Positions 14,360 through 21,970 of a stretch of DNA of 21,970 nucleotides are shown here, piece by piece. A program made the position numbers and the translations under genes. Source of the stretch: an uncultured Akkermansia sp. GTDB taxonomy: Bacteria > Verrucomicrobiota > Verrucomicrobiia > Verrucomicrobiales > Akkermansiaceae. The stretch is taken from assembly GCA_900548895.1 (NCBI GenBank), contig URLZ01000036.1:1-21970 (forward strand), in the 5' to 3' direction. Position 1 is the stretch's first letter, and every line of letters begins with the position of its first letter. The notes under the pieces are model-generated. The model was not told the DNA's origin and ran no database searches. It saw nothing but the letters and a program-made list of their open reading frames with translations.

Positions 14360-16525
14360 ATGAGGACCACCCTGCTGCATACACTCATGCTGGGCATCGC
14401 CCTCCTGACCGGCCACGCCGCCGCGCAGGAGAGCCCTGTCGATGCTCGGGAGACCCCTCCCCCCTCAGAAAACCCGGCTTGGACCGGCGAGACTCAGGGC
14501 GACGAAACGAGCCGGATCTCCCCCGCGGATGCCCCGACCGCTGAAGCCGCGGCCCCCGAGGCCGCCCCCTCTGCCGCTGCACCCTCCGCCGCAGCATCGG
14601 TCGACGCTGCATCCTCCGGCGCCCAAGCGCCCGCCGAAGCCTCGGCCTCCGCCCCGGCGGCAGGCCATCGCGAGGCCGCCTCCCGCGAGGCTGACGCCGC
14701 CCAGACCGCTCCCGCCAATCCCATCGCCGACATCAGCGAGCAGCAGCAACTGCAAACCCTGGAGCAGGAGTACTCGCGCAAGGTTGACCTCATTCGCTCC
14801 CTCAACCTGCCCGACAACGCCCGCAAGGCCCTCCTCTCCGCCGCCGTCTCCCTCTCCTACGAAGACCTCAGCGCCTACGTCTCGCACGAGCACCACGCCT
14901 ACGACGGCCACAGCGCCCTCGAGCACGCCGCCATGAAAATCAGCGTCGCGCCGCCCATCGACGGAAAGCTCTGCCCCGACTGCGGCCTGTCCTGCTTCAA
15001 CGTCAACCCCGAAGGGCCCTTCCCGGCCTGGACGCACCACTACACCGGCAAAGGCCCGCAGTACAGCCGCTTCCCCATTCCCCTGAAGCTCTACTCCCAC
15101 GCTGAAGAGGGCATGGGCCTCTGGCAGAAGCTCTGCCACCGCGTCGCCGTCGATCCCTTCAACCTCGCCGCCACCCTCATCTTCTTCGGCGCCATCATCC
15201 ATACCTTCCTCGCGCCCTTCTTCCAGCGCATGGCTCACCGCCTGGAGCAGCGCTACAAAGCCAAGCTGCGCGCCGAGCGCTTCCGCATCCTTCACCCCGA
15301 GCAGCGCATGCCCGTCTCGCTGGGCGCGACCATCTGCCACTTCCTCGGCGAAGTCGAAGTCGTCTTCGGCCTCTGGATCATCCCCTTCTTCTTCGTCTGC
15401 ACGCAGTATTACTCCATGGAGGACTTCCTGCGCTACATCGACCATGACACCAGCTTCACCGAGCCGCTCTTCGTCGCCGTCATCATGGTCATCGCCTCCT
15501 CGCGCCCCATCTACCGCCTCGCGGAAAACACCCTCAAGCTCGGCGCCTCCCTCGGCAACGGCTCCCCCGCCGCGTGGTGGCTCTCCGTGCTCTGCATCGC
15601 CCCGCTGCTCGGCTCCTTCATCACCGAGCCCGCCGCCATGACGCTGGCCGCCATCCTGCTCTCCAAAAAGATCTACCAGCTCAAGCCCAGCACCTCGCTC
15701 TGCTACGCCACCATCGCGCTGCTCTTCGTCAACGTCTCCGTCGGCGGCACCCTCACCGACTTCGCCGCCCCGCCCATCGTCATGGTGGCCGGCAAGTGGG
15801 AGTGGGACATGGCGCACATGTTCACCGAGTTCGGCTGGAAGGCCATCGTCGGCATCATGCTCTCCAACATCATCTACTTCTTCATCTTCCGCAAGGAATT
15901 CGCGCGCCTCGCCGAAGTCCAGCGCATCAACAACAGCTTCGACAGCACCGTGCCCACCACCTGGGAAGACCGCCAGGACGTCATCCCCATCTGGGTCTAC
16001 GGCGTCTCCATCCTCTTCCTCGTCTGGACGGTCATCTTCTCGCACCACCCGGCCATCTTCATCGGCGGCTTTATGTTCTTCCTCGGCTTCACCATGGCCA
16101 CCCCGCAGTACCAGAACGCCTTCTCCATCAAGGTGCCGCTGCTCGTGGCCTTCTTCCTCGCCGGCCTGCTCATCCTCGGCGGCGTGCAGGGCTGGTGGAT
16201 GCAGCCCGTGCTGCAGACCCTCTCCGAGCTCGGCCCCGAAGCCACCATGGGGCTGGCCAGCGTGCTGACCGCCTTCAACGACAACGCCTCCGTCACCTTC
16301 CTCTCCAGCACCGTGCCCGGGCTTGAGGAGCACATCCGCTACGCCATCGTTGCGGGCGCCGTCACCGGCGGCGGTCTCACCGTCATCGCCAACGCGCCGA
16401 ACCCGGCGGGCCAGGCCATCCTCGGCAAATACTTCAAGGGCATCAGCGCGCTGAAGCTCTTCCTGTGGGCCTTCCTGCCCACGCTCATCATGTTCCTGCT
16501 CTTCAACTTCATCTACTTCGAGTAA
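14360..16525 (+). CDS. Putative Na+/H+ antiporter with exported N-terminal extension
   Basis: A 721-residue inner-membrane protein. The C-terminal ~460 residues contain about ten or more hydrophobic segments and resemble the putative Na+/H+ antiporter family (PF07399) of Chlamydia and relatives, with polar intramembrane motifs GSFITEPAAM, VGGTLTDFAAPP and LTAFNDNASVTFLSS. Before this core is a long extension: a signal peptide (1-22, GHAAA then Q), an Ala/Pro/Glu low-complexity stretch to about 125, a short helical region, and a compact segment with C205-P-D-C208-x3-C212 and several His/Trp/Tyr. If the signal works as such, the extension is periplasmic. Transport of sodium is a family annotation, not shown here. 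The start MRTT fits the signal peptide. It is followed 4 nt later by ribE. Confidence 0.8.
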   Translation: MRTTLLHTLMLGIALLTGHAAAQESPVDARETPPPSENPAWTGETQGDETSRISPADAPTAEAAAPEAAPSAAAPSAAASVDAASSGAQAPAEASASAPAAGHREAASREADAAQTAPANPIADISEQQQLQTLEQEYSRKVDLIRSLNLPDNARKALLSAAVSLSYEDLSAYVSHEHHAYDGHSALEHAAMKISVAPPIDGKLCPDCGLSCFNVNPEGPFPAWTHHYTGKGPQYSRFPIPLKLYSHAEEGMGLWQKLCHRVAVDPFNLAATLIFFGAIIHTFLAPFFQRMAHRLEQRYKAKLRAERFRILHPEQRMPVSLGATICHFLGEVEVVFGLWIIPFFFVCTQYYSMEDFLRYIDHDTSFTEPLFVAVIMVIASSRPIYRLAENTLKLGASLGNGSPAAWWLSVLCIAPLLGSFITEPAAMTLAAILLSKKIYQLKPSTSLCYATIALLFVNVSVGGTLTDFAAPPIVMVAGKWEWDMAHMFTEFGWKAIVGIMLSNIIYFFIFRKEFARLAEVQRINNSFDSTVPTTWEDRQDVIPIWVYGVSILFLVWTVIFSHHPAIFIGGFMFFLGFTMATPQYQNAFSIKVPLLVAFFLAGLLILGGVQGWWMQPVLQTLSELGPEATMGLASVLTAFNDNASVTFLSSTVPGLEEHIRYAIVAGAVTGGGLTVIANAPNPAGQAILGKYFKGISALKLFLWAFLPTLIMFLLFNFIYFE

Positions 16526-16529
16526 AGCC

Positions 16530-17123
16530 ATGTTTACCGGACTTGTGGAATGCACCGGCCGCGTCCTTGAGCTCACCCCCATCGAGCAGGGCGCGCGCTA
16601 CACACTGGAAATCCCCTTCGCCGATGAGCTCGCCCTCGGCGACTCCGTCGCCGTCAACGGCTGCTGCCTGACCGTCGACCGCATCGAGGGCAAGCGCGTC
16701 GAGTTCGACCTGCTCACCCAGACCCTGCGCGTCACCTCCCTCGGACAGCTCAAGCCCGGCAGCATCTGCAACCTCGAGCGTGCCATGGGCGGCTCGGGGC
16801 GCTTCGGCGGGCACTTCGTCATGGGGCACGTCGACACCACCGGCGAAGTCGTCAGCATCACCCCCGTCGGGCAGGACCACTGCGTGCGCGTTCGCGTCCC
16901 GAGCGAATACACGCGCTACACCATCGACAAGGGCAGCATCGCCATCGACGGCATCTCGCTGACCATCGCCAACATCATCGACGGCAACATCCTCGAATTC
17001 TGGATCACCCCGCACACCTGGCAGCGCACCAACATGCACGCCTACGCGCCCGGCACCATCGTCGACATCGAAGTCGACATGATCGCCAAATACGTCGAAA
17101 AAATGTTCGCCGCGCGCTCCTGA
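16530..17123 (+). CDS. ribE: Riboflavin synthase, alpha chain
   Basis: A 197-residue enzyme that dismutates two 6,7-dimethyl-8-ribityllumazine molecules to riboflavin, the last step of vitamin B2 synthesis, in the cytoplasm. It begins with the hallmark MFTGLVE. Two lumazine-binding domains are visible: residues 1 to about 96 (with VNGCCLTVD) and about 97-197 (with GGHFVMGHVDTTG and IDGISLTI). The length is typical (E. coli RibE is 213). The ATG lies only 4 nt after the antiporter TAA with no Shine-Dalgarno, so translation is probably coupled to the antiporter. No other rib gene is in the window. The stop is followed by the GC palindrome CCCGGGCCCGGG (about 17134-17145). Confidence 0.95.
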   Translation: MFTGLVECTGRVLELTPIEQGARYTLEIPFADELALGDSVAVNGCCLTVDRIEGKRVEFDLLTQTLRVTSLGQLKPGSICNLERAMGGSGRFGGHFVMGHVDTTGEVVSITPVGQDHCVRVRVPSEYTRYTIDKGSIAIDGISLTIANIIDGNILEFWITPHTWQRTNMHAYAPGTIVDIEVDMIAKYVEKMFAARS

Positions 17124-17172
17124 GCCCCTCCTGCCCGGGCCCGGGCCGTGCAGCCGCAGGCCCCCCGCCCGC

Positions 17173-17201
17173 TTGACGGGGCAGGGGAGCTGTGGCAGGC
17201 T
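17173..17201 (+). promoter_or_regulatory. Promoter of virion-like gene, leaderless layout
   Basis: TTGACG (17173-17178), 17-bp spacer, CAGGCT (17196-17201), then 6 nt to the ATG at 17208. The -10 is poor, but spacing matches the other promoters exactly. Confidence 0.5.
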
Positions 17202-17207
17202 GGCGGC

Positions 17208-17726
17208 ATGGGATTCACCACCGCCATCCTCACCGCCGCCTCCGCCGTGCCCGGCGTTCTGCAAGCCGCAGCCCTCAACCGGCAGAGCAAACAGCTCAAC
17301 CAAGCCGCCGACCTCCAGAGCCGCCTCGACGAGCAGCAGGCCTCCGCCATGCAAGACGTCGCCCTCGAGAACCAGCGGCGCTCCACCCGCAACGCCCAAG
17401 CCGAGATCGGGCATGCCCGCGCCGATGCCGCCGCCTCCGGCCTCGCCTCTCAGGGCAGCGTCACCGTCCGCGAGCGAGACCTCGCCACCCGCCTCAGCGA
17501 CTCCATCGCCAACAGCACCAACGAGCAGCTGCAGCAAGTCAACAGCCTGCGCGCCCAGAGCGCCTACAACAACTGGGATCTGCGCAACCGTGCCTCGCAG
17601 GCTAAGGCCGGCTCGCTGAGCTCCCTGCTCGGCGGCGTCTCCGCCGGCCTGAGCACCTACGCCACCCGCAGCAGCAGCCTCAACGCGCAGAACGAGGCCC
17701 GCGCCAACGCGCGCAACGGTCGTTGA
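17208..17726 (+). CDS. Small protein resembling phage internal virion proteins
   Basis: A 172-residue protein. It has a hydrophobic Ala-rich start (residues 1-22) and a long Gln/Ala/Arg-rich helical, coiled-coil-like body. Its order of short motifs recalls small phage internal virion or tail proteins: QAEIGHARADAAASGLASQG, then GSVTVRERDLATRL, a Gln-rich helix, LRNRASQAKAG, and a Gly/Ser-rich SLLGGVSAGL segment before a polar tail. The resemblance is by pattern only; I cannot name a specific family. No other phage gene is nearby, so it may be a domesticated remnant or an unrelated helical protein. It lies between ribE and the M16 peptidase on the same strand with its own predicted promoter. 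A small hairpin (GGCAG-AGC-CTGCC, 17772-17784) lies downstream. Confidence 0.6.
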   Translation: MGFTTAILTAASAVPGVLQAAALNRQSKQLNQAADLQSRLDEQQASAMQDVALENQRRSTRNAQAEIGHARADAAASGLASQGSVTVRERDLATRLSDSIANSTNEQLQQVNSLRAQSAYNNWDLRNRASQAKAGSLSSLLGGVSAGLSTYATRSSSLNAQNEARANARNGR

Positions 17727-17845
17727 ACCGCGCGCCCCGGCAGGCCCGCCCCTTTGTCGCCCCGCCCCCTCGGCAGAGCCTGCCCTCTGGCCGACCTTGC
17801 CCCCTGCCGCGCCCGCCGACACCCCGTCAGCGGGCGGCTTTGCAC

Positions 17846-17874
17846 TTGCGCGGCGCGGCCCGCTGTGGCATACT
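17846..17874 (+). promoter_or_regulatory. M16 peptidase promoter, leaderless layout
   Basis: TTGCGC (17846-17851), 17-bp spacer, CATACT (17869-17874), then 6 nt to the ATG at 17881. Confidence 0.6.
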
Positions 17875-17880
17875 CGGCAC

Positions 17881-20469
17881 ATGCAGCACCAGGTCCACGT
17901 CTGCCCCAACGGCACCACCGCCCTCCTCAGCCCGGGCTCCGCCGCCCACCCCGTCATCTCCCTGCAAATCTGGGTGCGCACCGGCTCCATCCACGAAGCC
18001 GAGCACCTCGGCGCCGGCATCTCTCACCTGGTCGAGCACATGGTCTTCAAGGGCACGGCCGAATACAGCGGCCGTGAACTCAACGAACGCGTCCCCGCCC
18101 TCGGCGGCCTCTGGAACGCCTACACCAGCACCGATCGCACCGTCTACCACATCGACGGACCCGCCGAGCACTGGCGCGAATTCCTCCACCTGCTCGTCGA
18201 ACTCGTCTTTCGCCCCAGCTTCCCGCGCGACGAATACGATCGCGAGCGCGAAGTCATCCGCCGTGAAATGGCCATGTACCGCGACGACCCGCAGGATGCC
18301 GCCTACCGCGCCCTCATCGGCACCCTCTACACCGTGCACCCGCGGCGCCTGCCCGTCATCGGCGAGCCCGAGCTCTTCGACGCCCTGAGCTACGAGGACA
18401 TGGTGCACTACCACCGCAGCCGCTACACCCCCGGCAACATCTTCATCTGCGCCGCCGGCGCCATCGACGCCGACAGCTTCTTCGCCGCCGTCGACAGCGA
18501 ACTGCGCGACATCCCCGCCTGCCCCGCGCCCGAAGTCAACCTGCCCGCCGAGCCCCGCCAGTGGGGCCCCCGCCTCACGCGGCGCGAATTCGACCAGCCG
18601 ACCACCACCCTCATGCTCGCCTGGCGCATCCCCTCCTCGAGCCACCGAGACGCCGCCCCGCTGAGCCTGCTGGCCACCGTCCTCGGGCAGGGGCGCTCCG
18701 CCCTCCTCTACCGTCGCTTTCACGACGAGCTCGGCCTCGCGCACGACATCTCCGCCAGCACCATCCCCTGCCGCGACAGCGAAGGCGCCTTCGTCATCGA
18801 AGCCGACACCGACCCCGAAAACCGCGACACCCTGCGCGACGCCCTCCTGAGCTACGTCGCCGAGCTCCCCGAGCTCGACTTCAGCGAGGGGCGCGAGCGC
18901 GCCCTGCGCCAGCAGCGCGCCGCCCGCCTGCGCAGCCTCGCCACCGTGCAGGGAGCCGCCGGCGCCCTCGCCATGTCCTGGCACCTCGCGCGCAACCCGC
19001 GCTGCGCCGAAGAGTGGGCCGCCGCCCTCCAAAACGTCAGCCCCGAGCAAATGAGCCGCGCCGCCGCTCGCCACCTGCGCCCCGAGCGCCTCAGCGAAGT
19101 GAGCATCGAACCGCTCGGCACCCTTCCCCCCGAAGCCCCCGCCGCCGCGGACAGCGCGCGCCTCGCCCCCGCCGTCAGCGAACTGCCCAACGGCCTGCGC
19201 CTCGTCCTCAACATCGACCGGCGCATCCCCATGAGCTGGGCCACCCTCACCTTCGGCGCCGGCTGCGGCACCGAGAGCGCCGACACCGCCGGCATCAACT
19301 CCTTGCTCGCCGAGTGCATGCTCAAGGGCACCGCCTCGCGCAGCGCGGGCGACATCGCCGACACCGCCGAAAACCTCGGCGGCAGCATCAGCAGCCAAGC
19401 CGGCAACAACAGCCTCAGCTTCAGCATCCGCAGCCTCGCCGAAGACCTCCCCGCCCTCCTCGAGCTGCTCGCCGACGTCATCCTGCACCCCTGCCTGCCC
19501 GAAGACGCCGTCGCCACCGAGAAAGAGGCCATGATCGCCGACATCGAGGACGACGAGCGCGAACCCGCCAGCCTCGCCCTGCGGCGCATCCGCGAAGCCT
19601 GCTTCGGCCCCGTCTCCTACGGCCACCACCCCGACGGCAGCGTCGAGAGCGTGCGGCACCTCACCCGCGACATGCTGCTCGCGCAGCACCGAGCCCTCAT
19701 CTGCGCGCGCAACGCCGTGCTGACCGTCAGCGGCGACATCGACCCCGACACCGTGCGGCAGCAAGTCAGCACCCTCTTCGCCTCCCTGCCGCCCGGGCAA
19801 CCCGCACACCGCGTCGCCACCCCCGAGCAGCGACCCGGCCGCCACCGCATCAGCAGCGACAAAGAGCAGGCCGTCTGCGCCATCGCCGTCCCCGGCCTCA
19901 GCGCCGCCGACCCCGACCTGCCCGTCCAGCTCCTCTTTGAAGAATGGTGCCGCGACATGGCCGGCCCCATCTTCGCCGAAATCCGCGAAAAGCGCGGCCT
20001 CGCCTACTACGCCGCCGCCACCGCCCTCACCGGCATCGATGCCGGCTGCATCATCTTCTACCTCGGCACCTCCCAGCAGCAACTCCCTGAAGCCCGGCAG
20101 GCCCTCCGCGACTGCCTCGAGCACATCGCGCGCCACGGCATGCCCGCCGAAGCCCTCGAGCGCTCGCGAGCCACCGTCCTCTCCTCGCGCCTCCTCTCCC
20201 TGCAAAACGCCGGGCGCCTCGGCGCCGCCATCGGCCTCGACACCCTGCTGGGCCTCGGCGCCGACTACAGCGAGAAGGTCCCCGAGCTGCTGCGCGCCAT
20301 CACCCCCGAGCAAATCAACGCCTTCATCCGCCGCGCCCTCAGCGGCCCGCGCACCGAACTCACCGTCTGCAACCCCGGCATCGGCGAAGAGGGCGAGCGC
20401 GCCGACGGTTCGTCCGACGACCCGGTCGCCGACAGCACCGTCGCCGCCGACGGACAGGCCGCCGACTGA
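17881..20469 (+). CDS. M16 family zinc peptidase, two fused domains
   Basis: An 862-residue protein made of two M16 (pitrilysin/processing peptidase) units in tandem. The N-terminal unit has the inverted zinc motif H49-L-V-E52-H53, and E129 in IRREMAMYRDDP lies 76 residues after H53 as expected for the third ligand. It should be catalytic. The C-terminal unit starts near LPNGLRLVL (about 435). At the equivalent site it has SLLAE (474-478), having lost both histidines, so it is a non-catalytic partner. The active/inactive pairing is common in M16 and forms a closed chamber for peptides. No signal peptide or membrane segment is seen with this start, suggesting a cytoplasmic location. The last ~25 residues are acidic and Ser/Ala-rich. 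It is convergent with lpxB. Confidence 0.92.
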   Translation: MQHQVHVCPNGTTALLSPGSAAHPVISLQIWVRTGSIHEAEHLGAGISHLVEHMVFKGTAEYSGRELNERVPALGGLWNAYTSTDRTVYHIDGPAEHWREFLHLLVELVFRPSFPRDEYDREREVIRREMAMYRDDPQDAAYRALIGTLYTVHPRRLPVIGEPELFDALSYEDMVHYHRSRYTPGNIFICAAGAIDADSFFAAVDSELRDIPACPAPEVNLPAEPRQWGPRLTRREFDQPTTTLMLAWRIPSSSHRDAAPLSLLATVLGQGRSALLYRRFHDELGLAHDISASTIPCRDSEGAFVIEADTDPENRDTLRDALLSYVAELPELDFSEGRERALRQQRAARLRSLATVQGAAGALAMSWHLARNPRCAEEWAAALQNVSPEQMSRAAARHLRPERLSEVSIEPLGTLPPEAPAAADSARLAPAVSELPNGLRLVLNIDRRIPMSWATLTFGAGCGTESADTAGINSLLAECMLKGTASRSAGDIADTAENLGGSISSQAGNNSLSFSIRSLAEDLPALLELLADVILHPCLPEDAVATEKEAMIADIEDDEREPASLALRRIREACFGPVSYGHHPDGSVESVRHLTRDMLLAQHRALICARNAVLTVSGDIDPDTVRQQVSTLFASLPPGQPAHRVATPEQRPGRHRISSDKEQAVCAIAVPGLSAADPDLPVQLLFEEWCRDMAGPIFAEIREKRGLAYYAAATALTGIDAGCIIFYLGTSQQQLPEARQALRDCLEHIARHGMPAEALERSRATVLSSRLLSLQNAGRLGAAIGLDTLLGLGADYSEKVPELLRAITPEQINAFIRRALSGPRTELTVCNPGIGEEGERADGSSDDPVADSTVAADGQAAD

Positions 20470-20662
20470 CGCGCCGCCAGCCGGCCTGCCCGGAGCGGGG
20501 CGAGCCGCCTTCAGTCCGCCAGCAGCCCGTCGGACGGTGCAGCCTGCGGCCTTTGAGCCGCGCCCTGCTGCGTGCCCGCCCTCAGCGGTAACGCGCTCCG
20601 AGACGCCCTCTCCGCGAGGCGAGGCTTCATGCAGCGCGCTTCAGCTCGGCGCCCCGCCCCTC

Positions 20663-20676
20663 GCCGGCCCTCCGGC
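20663..20676 (-). terminator. Weak hairpin after lpxB
   Basis: GCCGG-CCCT-CCGGC forms a 5-bp stem 19 nt after the lpxB stop, without a U-tract. The rest of 20470-20695 shows no gene. Confidence 0.25.
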
Positions 20677-20695
20677 AGCGCTCAAGCCGCCTTCC

Positions 20696-21856
20696 TCAGC
20701 TCGGCTCCGGCAGCCAGCGCGGCGTCATCGGGCGAAAATCGGGGCCCACCATCGCCAGAATCGCCTCCGCCGCCTTCGCCGCCGCCCCGCCGTAGCCGAG
20801 GCGGGACACCGACTCGCGCATCTCGCGCAGCACCCGCTCGCGCACCGCCGGCTGCATCAGCCGCTCCAGCTCCGCCAGAGAAGCCTCCGCCGTAAAATCC
20901 TGCTGAATCAACTCGCGCACCACCGGGCGATCCGCGAGAATATTCACCATCCCGATAAAGCGAATCGTCAGAATCAGGCGGCCGAGCCAATACGTTCCCC
21001 AAGCCACCTTGTACACCAGCGCAAAGGGCAACTCGTGCAGCGCCGCCTCCAGCGTCGCCGTCCCGGACGCCACCAAAGCTGCCTCCGCCCGATCCATCAG
21101 ATCGTGATAACTGCCGCGGCGCACATTGATCAGCCCCGGGTCCACCCCCGCCGCCTCCGTCATCCGGCGCATCAGCTCCTCCATCTTCGGCGAGCTCGCC
21201 GAAGTCTCGAAGCGCCACGACGGGTGCTTGGCCCGCGCGGCGCGCACCACATCCAGAAACAGCGGGAAATGGCGCTCAATCTCGCGGCGGCGCGAGCCCG
21301 GGAACAGCCCGATGAGACCCGGCTCGCGCACATCCCTGCGCCGCTGCGCCAGAATATCATCCACCAGCGGGTGCCCGACAAACTCCGTCCGCAGCCCCGC
21401 ATCCTCAAAAATCGGCTTCTCGAAGGGGAAGGTGCAGAGCATCAGATCCAGCAGGCGCGCCAGCTTCGGCGCGCGGCTGCGGTGCCAGGCCCACACCATC
21501 GGCGCGATGAAATACGCAATCCGCGTGCGCGGCGACACCCGGCGCACCCGCTGCGCCAGCCGCTGATTGAAGCCCGGGTAATCAATCAGAATCAGCGCAT
21601 CGGGCTGATCCTCCGCCACCCGGCGCTCCATCTCATCCAAGCGCCGCAAAAAATAACCCGCATGGCGCAGCACCTCCACCACACCGATCACCGCCGCCTG
21701 CTCCGCCCAATCCTCCACCCCGGGCGCCAGCGCATGCATCCGCGCGCCGCCCAGCCCCACAAACTCCAGATCAGGCTGCCTGCGCAGCAACTCGCGCATC
21801 AGCAGAGCCCCCTGCTGATCCCCGCTCGCCTCACCCGCAATCACATAAAACTTCAT
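20696..21856 (-). CDS. lpxB: Lipid-A-disaccharide synthase
   Basis: A 386-residue GT-B glycosyltransferase (family GT19) that joins UDP-2,3-diacylglucosamine to lipid X to form the lipid A disaccharide at the cytoplasmic face of the inner membrane. The N-terminal MKFYVIAGEASGDQQGA, the central IDYPGFNQRLA and APMVWAWHRSRAPKLA, GHPLVDD and the C-terminal VASGTATLEAAL segment are the usual LpxB landmarks. Length is normal (E. coli 382). It implies that the cell makes lipopolysaccharide. The start is fixed by the first beta strand. There is no Shine-Dalgarno; the leaderless promoter ends 6 nt before the ATG. It is not next to lpxA/lpxD/fabZ here, so it is a single-gene unit. Confidence 0.95.
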   Translation of the reverse strand: MKFYVIAGEASGDQQGALLMRELLRRQPDLEFVGLGGARMHALAPGVEDWAEQAAVIGVVEVLRHAGYFLRRLDEMERRVAEDQPDALILIDYPGFNQRLAQRVRRVSPRTRIAYFIAPMVWAWHRSRAPKLARLLDLMLCTFPFEKPIFEDAGLRTEFVGHPLVDDILAQRRRDVREPGLIGLFPGSRRREIERHFPLFLDVVRAARAKHPSWRFETSASSPKMEELMRRMTEAAGVDPGLINVRRGSYHDLMDRAEAALVASGTATLEAALHELPFALVYKVAWGTYWLGRLILTIRFIGMVNILADRPVVRELIQQDFTAEASLAELERLMQPAVRERVLREMRESVSRLGYGGAAAKAAEAILAMVGPDFRPMTPRWLPEPS

Positions 21857-21862
21857 AGAGCC

Positions 21863-21891
21863 ATGCTACCATGCCCGCGCCCCCTTGGCAA
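21863..21891 (-). promoter_or_regulatory. lpxB promoter, leaderless layout
   Basis: On the minus strand TTGCCA (21886-21891), 17-bp spacer, TAGCAT (21863-21868), then 6 nt to the ATG at 21856. The -10 and gap length are identical to the DJ-1 gene promoter. Confidence 0.7.
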
Positions 21892-21926
21892 GATCAGACT
21901 GCCCGCCCCGATACCGCTGTGAATTG

Positions 21927-21970
21927 TAAAATCAAATGCGACACGCCGGAAGGAGCATCAAACGGAAAAG
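21927..21970 (+). promoter_or_regulatory. Possible start region of a gene beyond the right edge
   Basis: An AT-richer patch contains TAAAAT (21927-21932), an ATG at 21936 whose frame stays open to the edge, and GGAAGGAG (21948-21955). No good -35 is seen. It could be a divergent promoter or leader, but too little sequence is present to tell. Confidence 0.2.

Noticed and set aside
14465..16582. 705-residue open frame antisense to the antiporter
   Set aside because: Extremely Asp/Glu/Gly-rich reverse complement of membrane-protein codons; not a gene.
17134..17145. CCCGGGCCCGGG palindrome after ribE
   Set aside because: Too short and low in complexity to call a terminator or binding site on its own.
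17827..20313. 828-residue open frame antisense to the M16 peptidase
   Set aside because: Gly/Ala/Val/Glu-rich with no recognisable domain, opposite a convincing M16 gene.

Overview
This is a very GC-rich (roughly two-thirds G+C by eye) stretch of bacterial chromosome from a Gram-negative organism: it carries bamA, lpxB, a lipoprotein and signal-peptide proteins. The mix includes a Chlamydia/Verrucomicrobia-type putative Na+/H+ antiporter, a TIGR04076-family protein, a tail-anchored Ser/Thr kinase, an isolated nuoB-nuoC pair and a Mini-III-like RNase. This suggests the PVC superphylum, most likely a Verrucomicrobiota member. That assignment comes from family recognition, not from a search. I see no rRNA, tRNA, CRISPR array, transposase or attachment site.

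Layout. 63-821 (-): exonuclease III. 1048-1368 (+): TIGR04076 protein. 1650-4622 (+): M3 oligopeptidase followed by the redox chaperone Hsp33. 4950-6525 (-): nuoB, nuoC, an intrinsic terminator, then a Mini-III-like RNase. 6930-7484 (-) lipoprotein and 7611-10196 (+) bamA are divergent. 10555-11417 (-) encodes a secreted protein with a frameshift in an A8 tract, divergent from a C-terminally anchored Ser/Thr kinase at 11679-13427 (+). 13618-14166 (-) is a DJ-1/PfpI protein, divergent from a putative Na+/H+ antiporter plus riboflavin synthase pair (14360-17123, +). 17208-17726 (+) is a small protein resembling phage internal virion proteins. 17881-20469 (+) is a double-domain M16 peptidase, convergent with lpxB at 20696-21856 (-). 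The genes fall into envelope biogenesis (bamA, lpxB, lipoprotein), proteolysis and protein quality control (M3, M16, Hsp33, DJ-1), respiration, flavin and ion transport (nuoBC, ribE, antiporter), and nucleic-acid maintenance (xth, Mini-III).

The most striking signal is regulatory. Seven first genes have a sigma70-like promoter (TTGNNN, 17-18 bp, -10 hexamer) whose -10 box ends only 6-7 nt before the start codon, so the predicted transcription start is the first base of the ATG/GTG. Two more genes show a 10-nt gap. Shine-Dalgarno sequences are nearly absent. This points to widespread leaderless mRNA. A second recurring pattern is a GC-rich stem-loop, usually without a U-tract, at or just after stop codons.

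I did not find a defence island, biosynthetic cluster or other clearly new multi-gene system. The best candidates for a second look are the leaderless promoter layout, the A8 frameshift in the secreted protein next to the kinase, the antiporter with a large cysteine-containing exported N-terminal region, and the orphan virion-like gene.
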